This document shows, in pieces, positions 24,086 through 33,638 of a stretch of 34,753 bases of DNA. Positions within the stretch are counted from its first letter, which is position 1; the number at the start of each line of letters is the position of its first letter. The stretch lies in NCBI GenBank assembly GCA_937995875.1, contig CALKIW010000108.1, forward strand, positions 1 through 34,753, read 5' to 3'. The DNA is from an uncultured Bacteroidales bacterium (GTDB lineage Bacteria > Bacteroidota > Bacteroidia > Bacteroidales > Bacteroidaceae). The notes under the pieces are model-generated. The model was not told the DNA's origin. It made no database searches and saw only the letters and a program-made list of their open reading frames with translations. Both the position numbers and the translations under genes were made by a program.

Positions 24086-24565
24086 TCAGTCGCGTTCTAT
24101 CAGGCACACCGCATAAGCTGCCATACCTTCCTCACGCCCCACAAAACCCATTTTCTCTGATGTTGTCGCCTTGATGCTGATGCAGTCTTCGTCACATCCG
24201 ATAATCTTGGCCATACATGTCTTCATGGCGGGAATATGAGGGTTGAGCTTCGGATGCTCTGCACAAACGGTGGCATCGATATTGCCAAGTCGGTAGCCGC
24301 GTTCAGCCAACAGCTCTATGGTCTTTTTCAGAATCACCTTACTGTCCATATCGAGCGTTTTCTCGCTGGTATCGGGGAAATGGTAGCCTATGTCGCGCAT
24401 ATTGGCAGCGCCCAACAACGCGTCGCAAACAGCATGGAGCAGCACGTCGGCATCACTGTGTCCCAACAGTCCCTCACTATGCTCAATCTTAATACCGCCT
24501 AAAAAAAGGTCACGACCTTTCACCAACTTGTGAACATCGTAACCCATTCCAACTCTGATAGTCAT
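24086..24565 (-). CDS. ispF: 2-C-methyl-D-erythritol 2,4-cyclodiphosphate synthase
   Basis: The 159-residue trimeric MEP-pathway enzyme releases CMP and closes the cyclic diphosphate. Metal ligands are Asp10 and His12 (GYDVH) and His44 (VLLHAVCDALLGA). HSDADVLLH and GYHFPDTSEKTLDMDS are family signatures, and the C-terminal KATTSEKMGFVGREEGMAAYA is intact. It follows porV by 116 bases in the same direction. The pathway partner ispD is at 15617. Confidence 0.96.
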   Translation of the reverse strand: MTIRVGMGYDVHKLVKGRDLFLGGIKIEHSEGLLGHSDADVLLHAVCDALLGAANMRDIGYHFPDTSEKTLDMDSKVILKKTIELLAERGYRLGNIDATVCAEHPKLNPHIPAMKTCMAKIIGCDEDCISIKATTSEKMGFVGREEGMAAYAVCLIERD

Positions 24566-24681
24566 ATCTTTCTTCTTAAGAGCAGGAGTTAAGCCGTCGG
24601 GAAATCAAATCCTCACGCCAATCTATATGGTCGTGTGCGCCTTTACAGGAAGCACTATTCCCGTCTTAACCCCTTACAAAA

Positions 24682-25869
24682 TCACCTTCTGTTAAACAAA
24701 TCCTTGATACCGTCCATATCAAAACTCAGCGTGAAACGCAGCGTCTGGTCCAACGGATTACTCTTAGCCACAGCGATGACATAGCCGGCATCGAGTGAGA
24801 AAACGCTCATCTTGAATCCAGCTCCCACCGTGAAATACTTCATATTACCCTTATTGGCATGTTGGTCGTGATAGCCCGCACGCAACGCAAACTGGTCGTG
24901 GTAAACATATTCTGCACCAACACTCCACTGGATTTCCTGCAGTTCCTCCTTGAATCCGTTAGGAGCATCACCAAAACTCTTGAATATTCCGCCTATAGAA
25001 GAGATGTCGTAATACTTCTTCTGCACATAGTCCTGATAGTCGTTATATTTGTCTTTGTCCTTAGCCTTGTTGTACTGTTCTTCTGTAGGATAGGTCGGCA
25101 CGAGGAGTTTGTTGGCATCTGCCGCAATGGTGAAACGGTTATACTCATCCAGCGGAATCATCAGCGATGCGCCCAGACGCATATTTGTCGGGATAAACTC
25201 GCTGTTGTCGTCGCCTCCGAAGTTAATCTTACTACCTATGTTGGAGATGTTCAGACCCAATCCCAACTGGCATTCGCGGTCGCCGATATTCAGGTAATTC
25301 TGATAATAAGCAGCTATATCCGCCGCAAAAGCCGAGCCGGGCGACGTGTCACTGGTATAATCCCACGTCAAATCTGAATAAATCCAGCGCACGGCTGCCG
25401 CAATCGAGAACTTCTCGCTCAGCATGAGCGAGTAAGCCACGTCCAGTGACATCTCATAGGGATTAATGGTCATGGCGTTTTCGTCCATGCTCGTCATCAC
25501 TTCTCCCAAGGAGAAATAGCGCAGCGAGCCGGACACGGCACTATAGTCGCCAATGCGATAATAGCCGGCCAGATAGGCCAAATCCATGTCGTTGACCAAC
25601 TGACGGAGCCAAGGCGTATAGTTCAGAGCCACTCCCGCACGGCTGATGGTGAATGGATATTTGGCAGGGTTCCAATATTGGGAAACCGCATCGGGATCGG
25701 TTGCCGCACCCACATCGCCCAAGCCCGCCGCACGGGCATCGGGCGCAATGGTCTGCGAGGTTACCGACGCTCTCACCGGATTAAACATATCTTGCTTGTC
25801 TTGGGCAGACAGTGTGAGTGCACAACCGCACATCATCAGTATCGCCCATATTCTCAGGAATTTGCTCAT
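24682..25869 (-). CDS. porV: Type IX secretion outer-membrane protein PorV
   Basis: The 395-residue FadL-like beta-barrel has a signal peptide (1-22, ending TLSA before Q). The N-terminal part carries TSQTIAPDARAAGLGDVGAATDPDAVSQYWNPAKYPF, characteristic of PorV/LptO. Repeated amphipathic strands run to the end (LRFTLSFDMDGIKDLF). PorV shuttles T9SS cargo from the translocon to the PorU sortase and is needed for anchoring to lipopolysaccharide. It lies 49 bases downstream of porU, an arrangement known in other Bacteroidota. Confidence 0.93.
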   Translation of the reverse strand: MSKFLRIWAILMMCGCALTLSAQDKQDMFNPVRASVTSQTIAPDARAAGLGDVGAATDPDAVSQYWNPAKYPFTISRAGVALNYTPWLRQLVNDMDLAYLAGYYRIGDYSAVSGSLRYFSLGEVMTSMDENAMTINPYEMSLDVAYSLMLSEKFSIAAAVRWIYSDLTWDYTSDTSPGSAFAADIAAYYQNYLNIGDRECQLGLGLNISNIGSKINFGGDDNSEFIPTNMRLGASLMIPLDEYNRFTIAADANKLLVPTYPTEEQYNKAKDKDKYNDYQDYVQKKYYDISSIGGIFKSFGDAPNGFKEELQEIQWSVGAEYVYHDQFALRAGYHDQHANKGNMKYFTVGAGFKMSVFSLDAGYVIAVAKSNPLDQTLRFTLSFDMDGIKDLFNRR

Positions 25870-25918
25870 TTTCTATAATCAGTGTTTCTGTTTCAATACT
25901 ATAAACGTTGCAACAAGT

Positions 25919-28900
25919 CTAATTATTGCTTATCACAACAAGTTTCTTGGCCTTGGAGGCTTCCGCGCTGCCATCGCTCGCCAAACGCACACGATAGAGA
26001 TACACTCCCGTTTGAAGCCTTCCGCCATTGGCCTGCGTCAGATCCCAATCTACGGTGTAAGTTCCATTGGTTGATACTCCGGATTCGCTATGCGTCCACA
26101 ATAAGCGGCCGCTGGTATCGAAAACGTCGATAACAACGTCCATATTGCTGCCGTTCATATCATGGCTGACGATGAATGTCGTGGATGTGGAAGCCGGGTT
26201 GGTCGATACATCCACACTGTATATAGAAGGTTTGAGTGATTTTACCACTGTGAAGTCGAGCGTTGCGGTGGAAGAATTGTTCTGGACATCCCACGCACGA
26301 AACAGTAAACTGTGCTTACCCGGCTCCAAATTCGGAATACTGAATGCCACTGTGCCACTCGTATAGGTGCCAAAATCGTATTGGAAATATTCGTTCAGCA
26401 CATACGTTTTCGAGGGATCGCCATCAATAATGAGTAGTAGGTCGTGACCAATGCCGTTGCCACTGGCATTGATTCCGTCTTTATCCTTCAGCTGTGCCAC
26501 AAAATAAGGCGTTATGTTCACACGACCGCCATTCTCAAAGTCAGGTGTATTCAGATAGCAATATATCTTCGGCCCCACAGAGTCTGCTTCAGCCTCGTTG
26601 GTGCCTCCGACAATATAATTGCTGTTAGCACCGTTGGCTATCAGCGTGTGGTCCGCGTTCACGGCATAGAGATTCATCAGACCGTTGTCACCGGAATAAT
26701 TAATGTCTTTGGGTACGGCAAACGAGAAATCGAAGCGCCCGTTACGAACGCTGTCTGCCCCATTATATAATACATTTGTCCGGTCGTAGAATTTCACAGG
26801 CTCATCGGCATCGGCACTGATATTCAACCTCCCCGTTATGAGCTCACGCGAATCCCTCACCACAGCTGTCAGCACGCCATCGAAACCTTCGCCATGCTCG
26901 ATATGTCCACTCACACGGGCTATACCGCCAGCCTTCAGATGAGCCGTGCTGCCGGGAGCAGCCGTCGATACACCGTTGATAGAGTCCACTATCACCTTCA
27001 ATGAGGGCAGATTCAACGACAGAGCCGGGTCTCCCAACAGCGAATATTGAAGTTTGTTGGTCGTGCGGTCAGCCCCGGTGGTTATCATCAAATTCTTGGC
27101 ACGACGCTGCGCCTCACCCAATGTCACGGCCTTGCCGTTCTCCCTGCTCAACACCTGACGCAGGAATGCCATGTTGATGACCTTATTATAGTTGGCATAT
27201 ACCGTACGCGTGGTCCCGAAGAAAGCTACCGCTCCGCCCTTGGGATTCAGCACTGCCGCTTCTCCGATGTTTGGCTCTACGCCGTCGAAAGGCATGATGT
27301 CACACGAAGCAGTAATCCAAAGGGGCAGATTCTTATTGCTGAAAACCTCAAAATCTTTGAGGTTGAGCACTCGTTCATGGGATATTTGGTCCTCGCGCCC
27401 ATGTCCCACATAATCCATGATCAGCGCACCCGCAGCCTGCTGTTGCTTGATGACGCGCGTCACTTCCGGGTAAGTATTGCCCGTAGATGTGGACACTCCT
27501 TTATATGCATCCCACATCACCTTCTTGATTTGATACCCGGGATAGCGTTGGGCTATATCTTCGGCAGTCTCGTCCACATGCGTCATGTGCAGATTATCGT
27601 TGCCATCGTCACCCATAAACATCAACACGTTTTGCCAAGCGCCGGCATTAGCGTTTTCGGCATAACTGATGGTCTTGTCCACCATCACTTTGGCCTCGTC
27701 TTCCGTTGTCACCGGGAAACGCCCGACAGCCATATCCAACTTGTCCGACCTCTGCGGATTGGCACCTTCTCCATCGTCCAGCAAACAGAAGAAACCATCG
27801 TCTACATAACACGTAACCTTGTTGAAGGAGTTTTCGCTTTCAAAGCAAAGCAAATAGTCATCGGGGTTGAGATTACGACAATCGGAGGTAAGCATGCGGT
27901 TGTCCCACACACAATCGCCAAAGAGTAACAGGTATCGGGGCATATCTTTCTCGCTCTCTGCACGGTCGTAGAGCATCTTTAAGTAACGGCGATACGCGTT
28001 TGCATCGGGTGTACCGCTGGCAAACTCATTATAAAGTTCGTCGGCCGGGACAATGCGCACACGCATAGAATCGTGCGCCGCGTGGAAATCGGCCAAGCGC
28101 CGGGCTTGTGCCAAGAGTTTCTGAGAAGTGGGAATAATGATAATCATGTCGGCAGCTTTGTCGGCATGATGGTCCTGATTGGTGATGTTGTACACATACT
28201 CCGGCGTGGCGAACGAGCCGGTGAGATTCGGCGCCGGTGCTGCCTTCTCCCACGCCATCGACACATAATCCAATCGGAACGGGCCTCCCTGAATGTTTTT
28301 TAGCTTTACGGTGTCGGTGGCATGGAGCTTTGTCAGCGTATAGTTGCGGCTCACCTCCCGCCCATTATTGTATTCTCCAAATGCACCGGAGCTTAACTCC
28401 AACGTGCCCAACACACTATCGTTTACCATCACTTCGACCTGTACCGGAGTTCCGGAAGTCAGATTGACCGATAGGACTCCGGTTGTAGAGCCGCTGCGAT
28501 TGGTCATCACAACAGTTTTGGCGCGCCCTTGGGCGATGCTCTCTGTGTCGAAAAGGTTTCTCCCACCGTGATACCAGCTATAGCCGTCTACCTCATAAAG
28601 TGAGTGATAATCGTTAGGAGAGGGATAAAATGAACTGAGAAAAGCGGTCGAATCGATACTTGTCGGTGCTGCGTCGCTTTCCGTAAGAAAATAGTATCCG
28701 TAGTCGGAATAGGGATTTCTGGTGCGTCGCGAAGCGGTGTTGCTGCTCCAACTCACAGGCCCTTTAGCATAAAACAACCGTTTGCCATTCACCGTACATG
28801 TGGGCACTTCTTTCAGATCGTCGAGCGCCTGCAGCTCACTGCCTACCAAAGTTTCGTTCTGCAAGTTTCCGCCATAACCATAAACCTTTACCTTGTTCAG

Positions 28901-29467
28901 GTCTGAAAAACCTGCTTTGCGTATCAATTCGCTTGTGAGCTGGTACACACCCGTTTCCGAAACGCGTATCTTTGCCCATCTGCCCGATGCCAAAACCGAA
29001 TGATCGGCATAGCGCGAAGACTTGGCTGCAGCCCGTGTCATGGCTGAAACACGCCGGATTGAACGATTCTTCACTTTAGAATCAATGCGCAGCATAAAAC
29101 TCACAAGTATCTGATAACGTCCTTCCCGATACACCAAAGGACAGAATTGCACCTCCAACGCCCCCTGCTTTCGGTCTAAAACAATGCGCTGCTGAATTTC
29201 GGGAAGCACTGGAAGACTATCGCCGGACAACTTGCGATAATTCTGTACATCGCGTGGAGTCATGTCGATAAACTCAGGATAGAGTATCGACGACGCATAG
29301 ACGGAATCTTGGAAATTACCATCCAACGGCATTGAATAGGCAAATTGCGGCAACATCGAGTCTATCTCCACCTCATCAGAAGTAAGATTAAAGAAGCGCT
29401 GTGCCGAGCCTGTGAGGCACATGCACAAGGCTATTGCCATTCCCCAAAATCGTCTGTTGATGTTCAT
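25919..29467 (-). CDS. porU: Type IX secretion sortase PorU (peptidase C25 family)
   Basis: The 1182-residue surface protease removes the C-terminal signals of T9SS cargo and links cargo to anionic lipopolysaccharide. A signal peptide spans about 1-22 (LTGSAQ). The gingipain-like domain covers about residues 435-820. The predicted catalytic pair is His689 in DYVGHGRED and Cys722 in WITASCDIM. This spacing of 33 is what I recall for PorU of Porphyromonas gingivalis. DYLLCFE, VDDGFFCLLDDGEG and DMAVGRFPV lie upstream. The C-terminus (GRLQTGVYLYRVRL, then KKLVVI) is itself a T9SS-type C-terminal domain. Length is typical. It precedes porV by 49 bases and follows the FAH-family gene by 79. Confidence 0.95.
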   Translation of the reverse strand: MNINRRFWGMAIALCMCLTGSAQRFFNLTSDEVEIDSMLPQFAYSMPLDGNFQDSVYASSILYPEFIDMTPRDVQNYRKLSGDSLPVLPEIQQRIVLDRKQGALEVQFCPLVYREGRYQILVSFMLRIDSKVKNRSIRRVSAMTRAAAKSSRYADHSVLASGRWAKIRVSETGVYQLTSELIRKAGFSDLNKVKVYGYGGNLQNETLVGSELQALDDLKEVPTCTVNGKRLFYAKGPVSWSSNTASRRTRNPYSDYGYYFLTESDAAPTSIDSTAFLSSFYPSPNDYHSLYEVDGYSWYHGGRNLFDTESIAQGRAKTVVMTNRSGSTTGVLSVNLTSGTPVQVEVMVNDSVLGTLELSSGAFGEYNNGREVSRNYTLTKLHATDTVKLKNIQGGPFRLDYVSMAWEKAAPAPNLTGSFATPEYVYNITNQDHHADKAADMIIIIPTSQKLLAQARRLADFHAAHDSMRVRIVPADELYNEFASGTPDANAYRRYLKMLYDRAESEKDMPRYLLLFGDCVWDNRMLTSDCRNLNPDDYLLCFESENSFNKVTCYVDDGFFCLLDDGEGANPQRSDKLDMAVGRFPVTTEDEAKVMVDKTISYAENANAGAWQNVLMFMGDDGNDNLHMTHVDETAEDIAQRYPGYQIKKVMWDAYKGVSTSTGNTYPEVTRVIKQQQAAGALIMDYVGHGREDQISHERVLNLKDFEVFSNKNLPLWITASCDIMPFDGVEPNIGEAAVLNPKGGAVAFFGTTRTVYANYNKVINMAFLRQVLSRENGKAVTLGEAQRRAKNLMITTGADRTTNKLQYSLLGDPALSLNLPSLKVIVDSINGVSTAAPGSTAHLKAGGIARVSGHIEHGEGFDGVLTAVVRDSRELITGRLNISADADEPVKFYDRTNVLYNGADSVRNGRFDFSFAVPKDINYSGDNGLMNLYAVNADHTLIANGANSNYIVGGTNEAEADSVGPKIYCYLNTPDFENGGRVNITPYFVAQLKDKDGINASGNGIGHDLLLIIDGDPSKTYVLNEYFQYDFGTYTSGTVAFSIPNLEPGKHSLLFRAWDVQNNSSTATLDFTVVKSLKPSIYSVDVSTNPASTSTTFIVSHDMNGSNMDVVIDVFDTSGRLLWTHSESGVSTNGTYTVDWDLTQANGGRLQTGVYLYRVRLASDGSAEASKAKKLVVISNN

Positions 29468-29546
29468 TTTGTTTGAATAAGAGTTGAAGGACGGTCCTTT
29501 GTCTCGACCTCTGTTGAACCACCCGTCTTCCTAACTGTCTTAATTT

Positions 29547-30164
29547 TCACTTGCAACGGAAGTCCAACACCTTTCTATCCTCCAAATAACCTTCCAAATG
29601 GTCATCTATTCGCACCGGCCCTACACCGGCAGGCGTACCCGTAAAGAGAATGTCGCCCGTCTTGAGTGTGTAATATTGGCTGATGTAAGAAATGATTTCG
29701 TCCACCTTATAGAGCATATCGCTCGTGCTTCCCTCCTGAACTGTTTGCCCGTTGATGTCGAGATGAAACCTAATGCGCTGTATGTCCAGAAATTTATCCT
29801 TGTCTATCCACTCACCAATACAGGCAGCACCGTCGAAACCTTTGGCCAAGTCCCAGGGACGTCCCTTTGCTATCATCTTCTTCTGAAGCTCACGGGCGGT
29901 GAAGTCTATGCCCACCGTCACGGCATCATAATAGCGTGGTGCAAATCGCTCCGAAACGGTTTTGCCCAGCTTGCAGATACGCACCACCATTTCTGTCTCG
30001 TATTCTATCCGTCCCAGATGGTCGGGAATGAAGAACGGTTTGCCATCCTTGAGCAGGCTTGAATCCGGTTTTAGGAATATCACCGGCTCCTCCGTTTTCA
30101 ATAACGTACCATGCATCTCTTTATTGTGCAAGGCATAATTCATACCAATCGCAAATATCTTCAT
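29547..30164 (-). CDS. Fumarylacetoacetate hydrolase (FAH) family protein
   Basis: The 205-residue protein is of the short YcgM/FAHD1 type that includes acylpyruvases and oxaloacetate decarboxylases. It has the start MKIFAIGMNY, the metal-binding pair Glu56 and Glu58 in YETEMVVRI, the third ligand Asp87 in VTVGIDFTARE, KGFDGAACIG, and the end GDILFTGTPAGVGPV. Substrate cannot be decided. It lies 101 bases after the S8 gene and 79 before porU, all in one direction. Its presence beside T9SS genes looks like positional rather than functional linkage. Confidence 0.9.
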   Translation of the reverse strand: MKIFAIGMNYALHNKEMHGTLLKTEEPVIFLKPDSSLLKDGKPFFIPDHLGRIEYETEMVVRICKLGKTVSERFAPRYYDAVTVGIDFTARELQKKMIAKGRPWDLAKGFDGAACIGEWIDKDKFLDIQRIRFHLDINGQTVQEGSTSDMLYKVDEIISYISQYYTLKTGDILFTGTPAGVGPVRIDDHLEGYLEDRKVLDFRCK

Positions 30165-30265
30165 TGTTCAGTCTGTATTCGTTCGTTATTAATGCGTGTT
30201 GTTCCATTCCTGCATCACAAAGTCACGGCTGCGTCACGATGCCATATTTTTAACAGCAAAGAATG

Positions 30266-32383
30266 TTAATTGCTTACCACAAACTTCCGCCCCTGTCTGA
30301 TATAGAGGCCTCGCGGTAGTTTGGTCGCATCCGTTCCCATATACTGTCCGTTGATGGAGTAGATGCGATTGTCGGTTGCGACAGTAGACTTGATGTCATT
30401 CACACCCGCAGTTTTTCGTTCCAACACGAGCTTCAACCCCTCGTAAGCGTCAATCTCGCCATAACCATAGAGGTTGTTTGGATAACTCAAGGTGGCATCA
30501 TAACGACGGCAAGTCTTGTCGAAAATGTCGAGACAGTCCTGCATGGTGAGCGTGGGGTCGGCCTCAAGCCATAGAGCAATTACTCCGGTTACAACAGGTG
30601 CAGCCATTGATGTTCCCCCATTGCTGTTCCATGCATACGTGCGTCCGTTGTAGTCGAAATGCCGGACGTCGCTTTGCAGAGCTTCCCCGTTGTCGCTGTT
30701 GTTTTCGATATAAAACGAGCTGTAAGAGGAGACGATGTTCTGTCCCGGTGCCATCACGTCGGGTTTGGTGCGTCCATCCCATGTGGGACCGACCGCAGAG
30801 AACGGTGTGCGCACCCCATTGACACCTTTGTCATATACTTTGGTCTCGCCGAGATAATTGACAAAGCCCGTGCGATAAGCCGTAGCGCCCACACTGATGA
30901 CGCTCGGCGCGCTGCTCGGAGACAGCACACTGTAGGTGTTGTCGCCGTCGTTGAGTGATGGATCGAGATTGGAAGGCCAAAAATAACCACTCGACCGAAA
31001 CATCTCCACATCAGCATCCGACTGCGTGAGGCACACGGAGGTATTCACAGCTTTTGTTTTCTCTGTATCGATGACGGGGATAATCCAGTCGCATATCACA
31101 TCGTTTGGATTATAACTTGAACGATAGGCGATGGCCTCAAAGCGGAAAGTGTACGAGCCCAAAGTCACCGAATCGATGTAGGTGGAATCCTGAGAAGCCA
31201 ACACCTCGTCCATCCGAATCTCCTTTAAGTAGGGATTATTGACATCCACATACAGTTTGATTTGCATAGCGAAGTTGCTGGTGCTCTTGGTCGTGGCAAT
31301 CACCGGCTGCAGACCAGGATTTGGAGTGCCTACAAAAATACCGGCCTTTTCCTGCGATGGAGTCTTCCTGATATGGGTAATCCGCTCACCGTCGTTACCC
31401 GCTGAGGACACAATAATGCGTCCCGGACCCACAAGCGAATCGAGCAACTCATAGTAGAGTTTGTCGTGTCCGTAAAAATCCTGCATCGACCCTTCACTAA
31501 AGTTGATGACACAAGGTTTGCCCACACGGTCGGCATAGTCGAATATATATTTGAATCCAAGCACATCGAGAGCATAGGTGTACTTGTAATAGTCCTCAGG
31601 GTTGAGAAGGTCTTTGTCGTCAGAGGTGACATTGCACACCAGACAAATATCACTGTCGTAAGCAATACCGCGATATGGCGACACTTTTCCATCGCCTTCT
31701 GCCCCGCTTCCCGCAGCAATGCCAGTGGTGTGGGTGCCGTGCGTCTGTGTCATGCCATCGCGCGGACGGCCTATCCGGAGCAAAGCCTCCTCTCCAACAT
31801 AGTCGCGCCCGACGGGCAACGTACTCGCAAGGGTATCTTCCGACAGCTGGTCCCACATGGCCTTGATACGATATTGCGACATATCCGCAGTGTAAAAGTT
31901 GGGGTGCGTCAGGTCGAAGCCAATGTCCTGAACGCCCACAACAACTCCTTTTCCGGTATATCCATGCGGCAGATTAAGGCCATCGTACACCCGGTTAGCT
32001 TTCACGATTGTGGCGGTAGTATCGAGTTGCGCCGTTGCGCGAGGACCGGCCTCAATGCGTTTCACGCTCTTGTCGAGTGACAACGCAGCCAGCTTGTCCA
32101 ACGGTATATCCGCAATACAAATATCCCCATAGCAGGCCAACACGCGACATCCATACAGTTCCAACACATGAACATTGTTGCCGGTGAGCTTAACAAAGGC
32201 TATCATCGACCTTGGCGACCGTGTCACGGCTCGTGTCGAAGGTGAAACGGAGTGTCCGTCAGGCCGTAAAGAGGCATAGTAGGCCTCGCGCACAAAGGGC
32301 GACATCTTACCCAAGGCGGGGCGTTGAGCACCCACACACAAGGCCCAGAAAGCGCATAGGAATATGAACAGAAATCTTACCAT
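30266..32383 (-). CDS. Secreted S8 subtilisin-like serine peptidase
   Basis: I start at the ATG at 32383, giving 705 residues and a good signal peptide (MVRFLFIFLCAFWALCVGAQ). An upstream in-frame extension is rejected because it puts 36 odd residues before the signal and reads through the promoter box. The catalytic triad is Asp153 (VQDIGFDLTHP), His215 (THGTHTTGIAAGSG) and Ser592 (NGGTSMAAP), with oxyanion Asn330 (SSAGND). Residues about 50-120 look like an N-terminal propeptide (IAFVKLTG..., ADIPLDKLAAL). A beta-rich insert of about 260 residues separates Asn330 from Ser592. The tail RGLYIRQGRKFVV resembles the T9SS-like tails of the amylase and galactanase. Confidence 0.93.
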   Translation of the reverse strand: MVRFLFIFLCAFWALCVGAQRPALGKMSPFVREAYYASLRPDGHSVSPSTRAVTRSPRSMIAFVKLTGNNVHVLELYGCRVLACYGDICIADIPLDKLAALSLDKSVKRIEAGPRATAQLDTTATIVKANRVYDGLNLPHGYTGKGVVVGVQDIGFDLTHPNFYTADMSQYRIKAMWDQLSEDTLASTLPVGRDYVGEEALLRIGRPRDGMTQTHGTHTTGIAAGSGAEGDGKVSPYRGIAYDSDICLVCNVTSDDKDLLNPEDYYKYTYALDVLGFKYIFDYADRVGKPCVINFSEGSMQDFYGHDKLYYELLDSLVGPGRIIVSSAGNDGERITHIRKTPSQEKAGIFVGTPNPGLQPVIATTKSTSNFAMQIKLYVDVNNPYLKEIRMDEVLASQDSTYIDSVTLGSYTFRFEAIAYRSSYNPNDVICDWIIPVIDTEKTKAVNTSVCLTQSDADVEMFRSSGYFWPSNLDPSLNDGDNTYSVLSPSSAPSVISVGATAYRTGFVNYLGETKVYDKGVNGVRTPFSAVGPTWDGRTKPDVMAPGQNIVSSYSSFYIENNSDNGEALQSDVRHFDYNGRTYAWNSNGGTSMAAPVVTGVIALWLEADPTLTMQDCLDIFDKTCRRYDATLSYPNNLYGYGEIDAYEGLKLVLERKTAGVNDIKSTVATDNRIYSINGQYMGTDATKLPRGLYIRQGRKFVVSN

Positions 32384-32411
32384 GAAATGGAATGTATGGA
32401 ATAGCACCTTA

Positions 32412-32419
32412 CAAAGATA
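32412..32419 (-). promoter_or_regulatory. -7 box of the S8 peptidase gene
   Basis: TATCTTTG on the minus strand matches the consensus. Transcription would start near 32405, about 22 nt before the ATG at 32383. No convincing -33 element was found. Confidence 0.5.
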
Positions 32420-32452
32420 CAAAAAACAAGTCTCCCGCGACGCTATATCGCT

Positions 32453-32496
32453 ACAAAAAAACAAAAAAGTCATGGGAGAAAGTTCTTCCATGACTT
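32453..32496 (-). terminator. Intrinsic terminator after tsf
   Basis: A 9-bp perfect stem (AAGTCATGG at 32467-32475 with CCATGACTT at 32488-32496, 12-base loop) lies 31 bases past the tsf stop. On the minus strand it is followed by TTTTGTTTTTTT. It cleanly ends the rpsB-tsf transcript before the S8 promoter. Confidence 0.9.
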
Positions 32497-32527
32497 CTTA
32501 TATAATAATGTATTATTTCAAGAGCGA

Positions 32528-33526
32528 TTAGTCGGCAGAAAGACCGAAGCGCTTGTAGGCAACCACCTTCATGCCCTTAGCTTGCTGGTCGAGCCAGTTT
32601 GCAACGGAAATCTTGTCACCATCGGCGAACTGGAACTCCTGATCAACGAGGCAGTTATCCTTAAAGAACTTGGCAAGACGTCCCTTGGCAATGTTCTGAA
32701 TCATCTGCTCCTTCAAGTTTGCAGCAGCCTCAACAGACACCTTCTCACGGATTTCCTTAGCCTTGTCAGCATCCTCCTGTGTAAGCCATCCCTTCTTGAT
32801 ATTTGATTCGATATGATCATCCGAATCAACAAGATTGGCATTGATACCGGCCTTCTTCAAAGCCACATTAACCTGACGTTCAATCTGTTCTTCCTTCGTC
32901 TTGGATACGGCAACCTTGTATTCCTCGTCCTTCACTTCCTGTGATACAGAAGCCTCGTCGAGAGCAATCGGCTTCATTGCGGCAACCTGCATAGCCACTT
33001 TGTGACCAGCGTCTTCGTTGGCAGCAGAAAGCTGTACGAGCGTACACAATGTGTGCTTGCCCATGTGGTCGTATGTATAGATGTTATCACCTTCGAGCAC
33101 ATTGTAGCCGTCGAGTTCCATCTTCTCACCTACCACACCGGAACGGCGGGTTACTGCCTCTGCAATAGTAAGACCGTCACTCAGTGTCAATGCATTTACC
33201 TCGTCCAGAGTCTTGGCCTTGGCTGCTACAGCAGCATCGAGAATCTCCTGAGCCAAAGCAACATAATCAGCACCATTGGCAACAAAGTCGGTCTCACACT
33301 TCAAGCCTATCATGGCAGCGAAGCCATCCTCGTATTTTGCGAGTACACAACCGTTAGAAGCCTCGCGGTCAGAACGCTTGGCAGCAATAGCCAATCCGCG
33401 CTCGCGCACAAGCTCTACAGCCTTATCGATATCACCATCAGCCTCTGCGAGAGCCTTCTTACAGTCTTTCATACCAGCTCCGGTCATTGTGCGGAGTTTC
33501 TTTATATCTTCAATTGATACAGCCAT
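32528..33526 (-). CDS. tsf: Elongation factor Ts
   Basis: The 332-residue protein is the nucleotide exchange factor for EF-Tu. The N-terminal UBA-like part is IKKLRTMTGAGMKDCKKALAEADGDIDKAVELVRERG, followed by the core signature KCETDFVANG. A middle coiled-coil region and two core subdomains follow, ending with VVAYKRFGLSAD. Length agrees with the longer EF-Ts of Bacteroidota. It follows rpsB by 112 bases, the conserved order, and is closed by a strong terminator. Confidence 0.97.
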   Translation of the reverse strand: MAVSIEDIKKLRTMTGAGMKDCKKALAEADGDIDKAVELVRERGLAIAAKRSDREASNGCVLAKYEDGFAAMIGLKCETDFVANGADYVALAQEILDAAVAAKAKTLDEVNALTLSDGLTIAEAVTRRSGVVGEKMELDGYNVLEGDNIYTYDHMGKHTLCTLVQLSAANEDAGHKVAMQVAAMKPIALDEASVSQEVKDEEYKVAVSKTKEEQIERQVNVALKKAGINANLVDSDDHIESNIKKGWLTQEDADKAKEIREKVSVEAAANLKEQMIQNIAKGRLAKFFKDNCLVDQEFQFADGDKISVANWLDQQAKGMKVVAYKRFGLSAD

Positions 33527-33569
33527 ATTTGTCTAATATTTTAATGATGTTTTAAATATAAATGAATAA

Positions 33570-33625
33570 GGTCTTATAGGAAGAGCAATAGGGTCACAAT
33601 AGCACCTATTCCATCCTATAAGACC
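33570..33625 (-). promoter_or_regulatory. Hairpin between rpsB and tsf
   Basis: A perfect 12-bp pair (GGTCTTATAGGA at 33570-33581 with its complement at 33614-33625) encloses a second 6-bp pair (AATAGG at 33587-33592, CCTATT at 33605-33610). It occupies half of the 112-base spacer. No T run follows on the minus strand, so it is more likely an RNA processing or translation-control structure, or a palindromic repeat, than a full terminator. Confidence 0.55.
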
Positions 33626-33638
33626 CTACGGATAGTTA

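Noticed and set aside
27047..27928. Plus-strand open frame of 293 codons opposite porU
   Set aside because: It overlaps the catalytic part of PorU on the other strand and shows no motif.
32384..32491. N-terminal extension of the S8 peptidase
   Set aside because: It reads through the -7 promoter box and would bury a good signal peptide 36 residues inside the protein.
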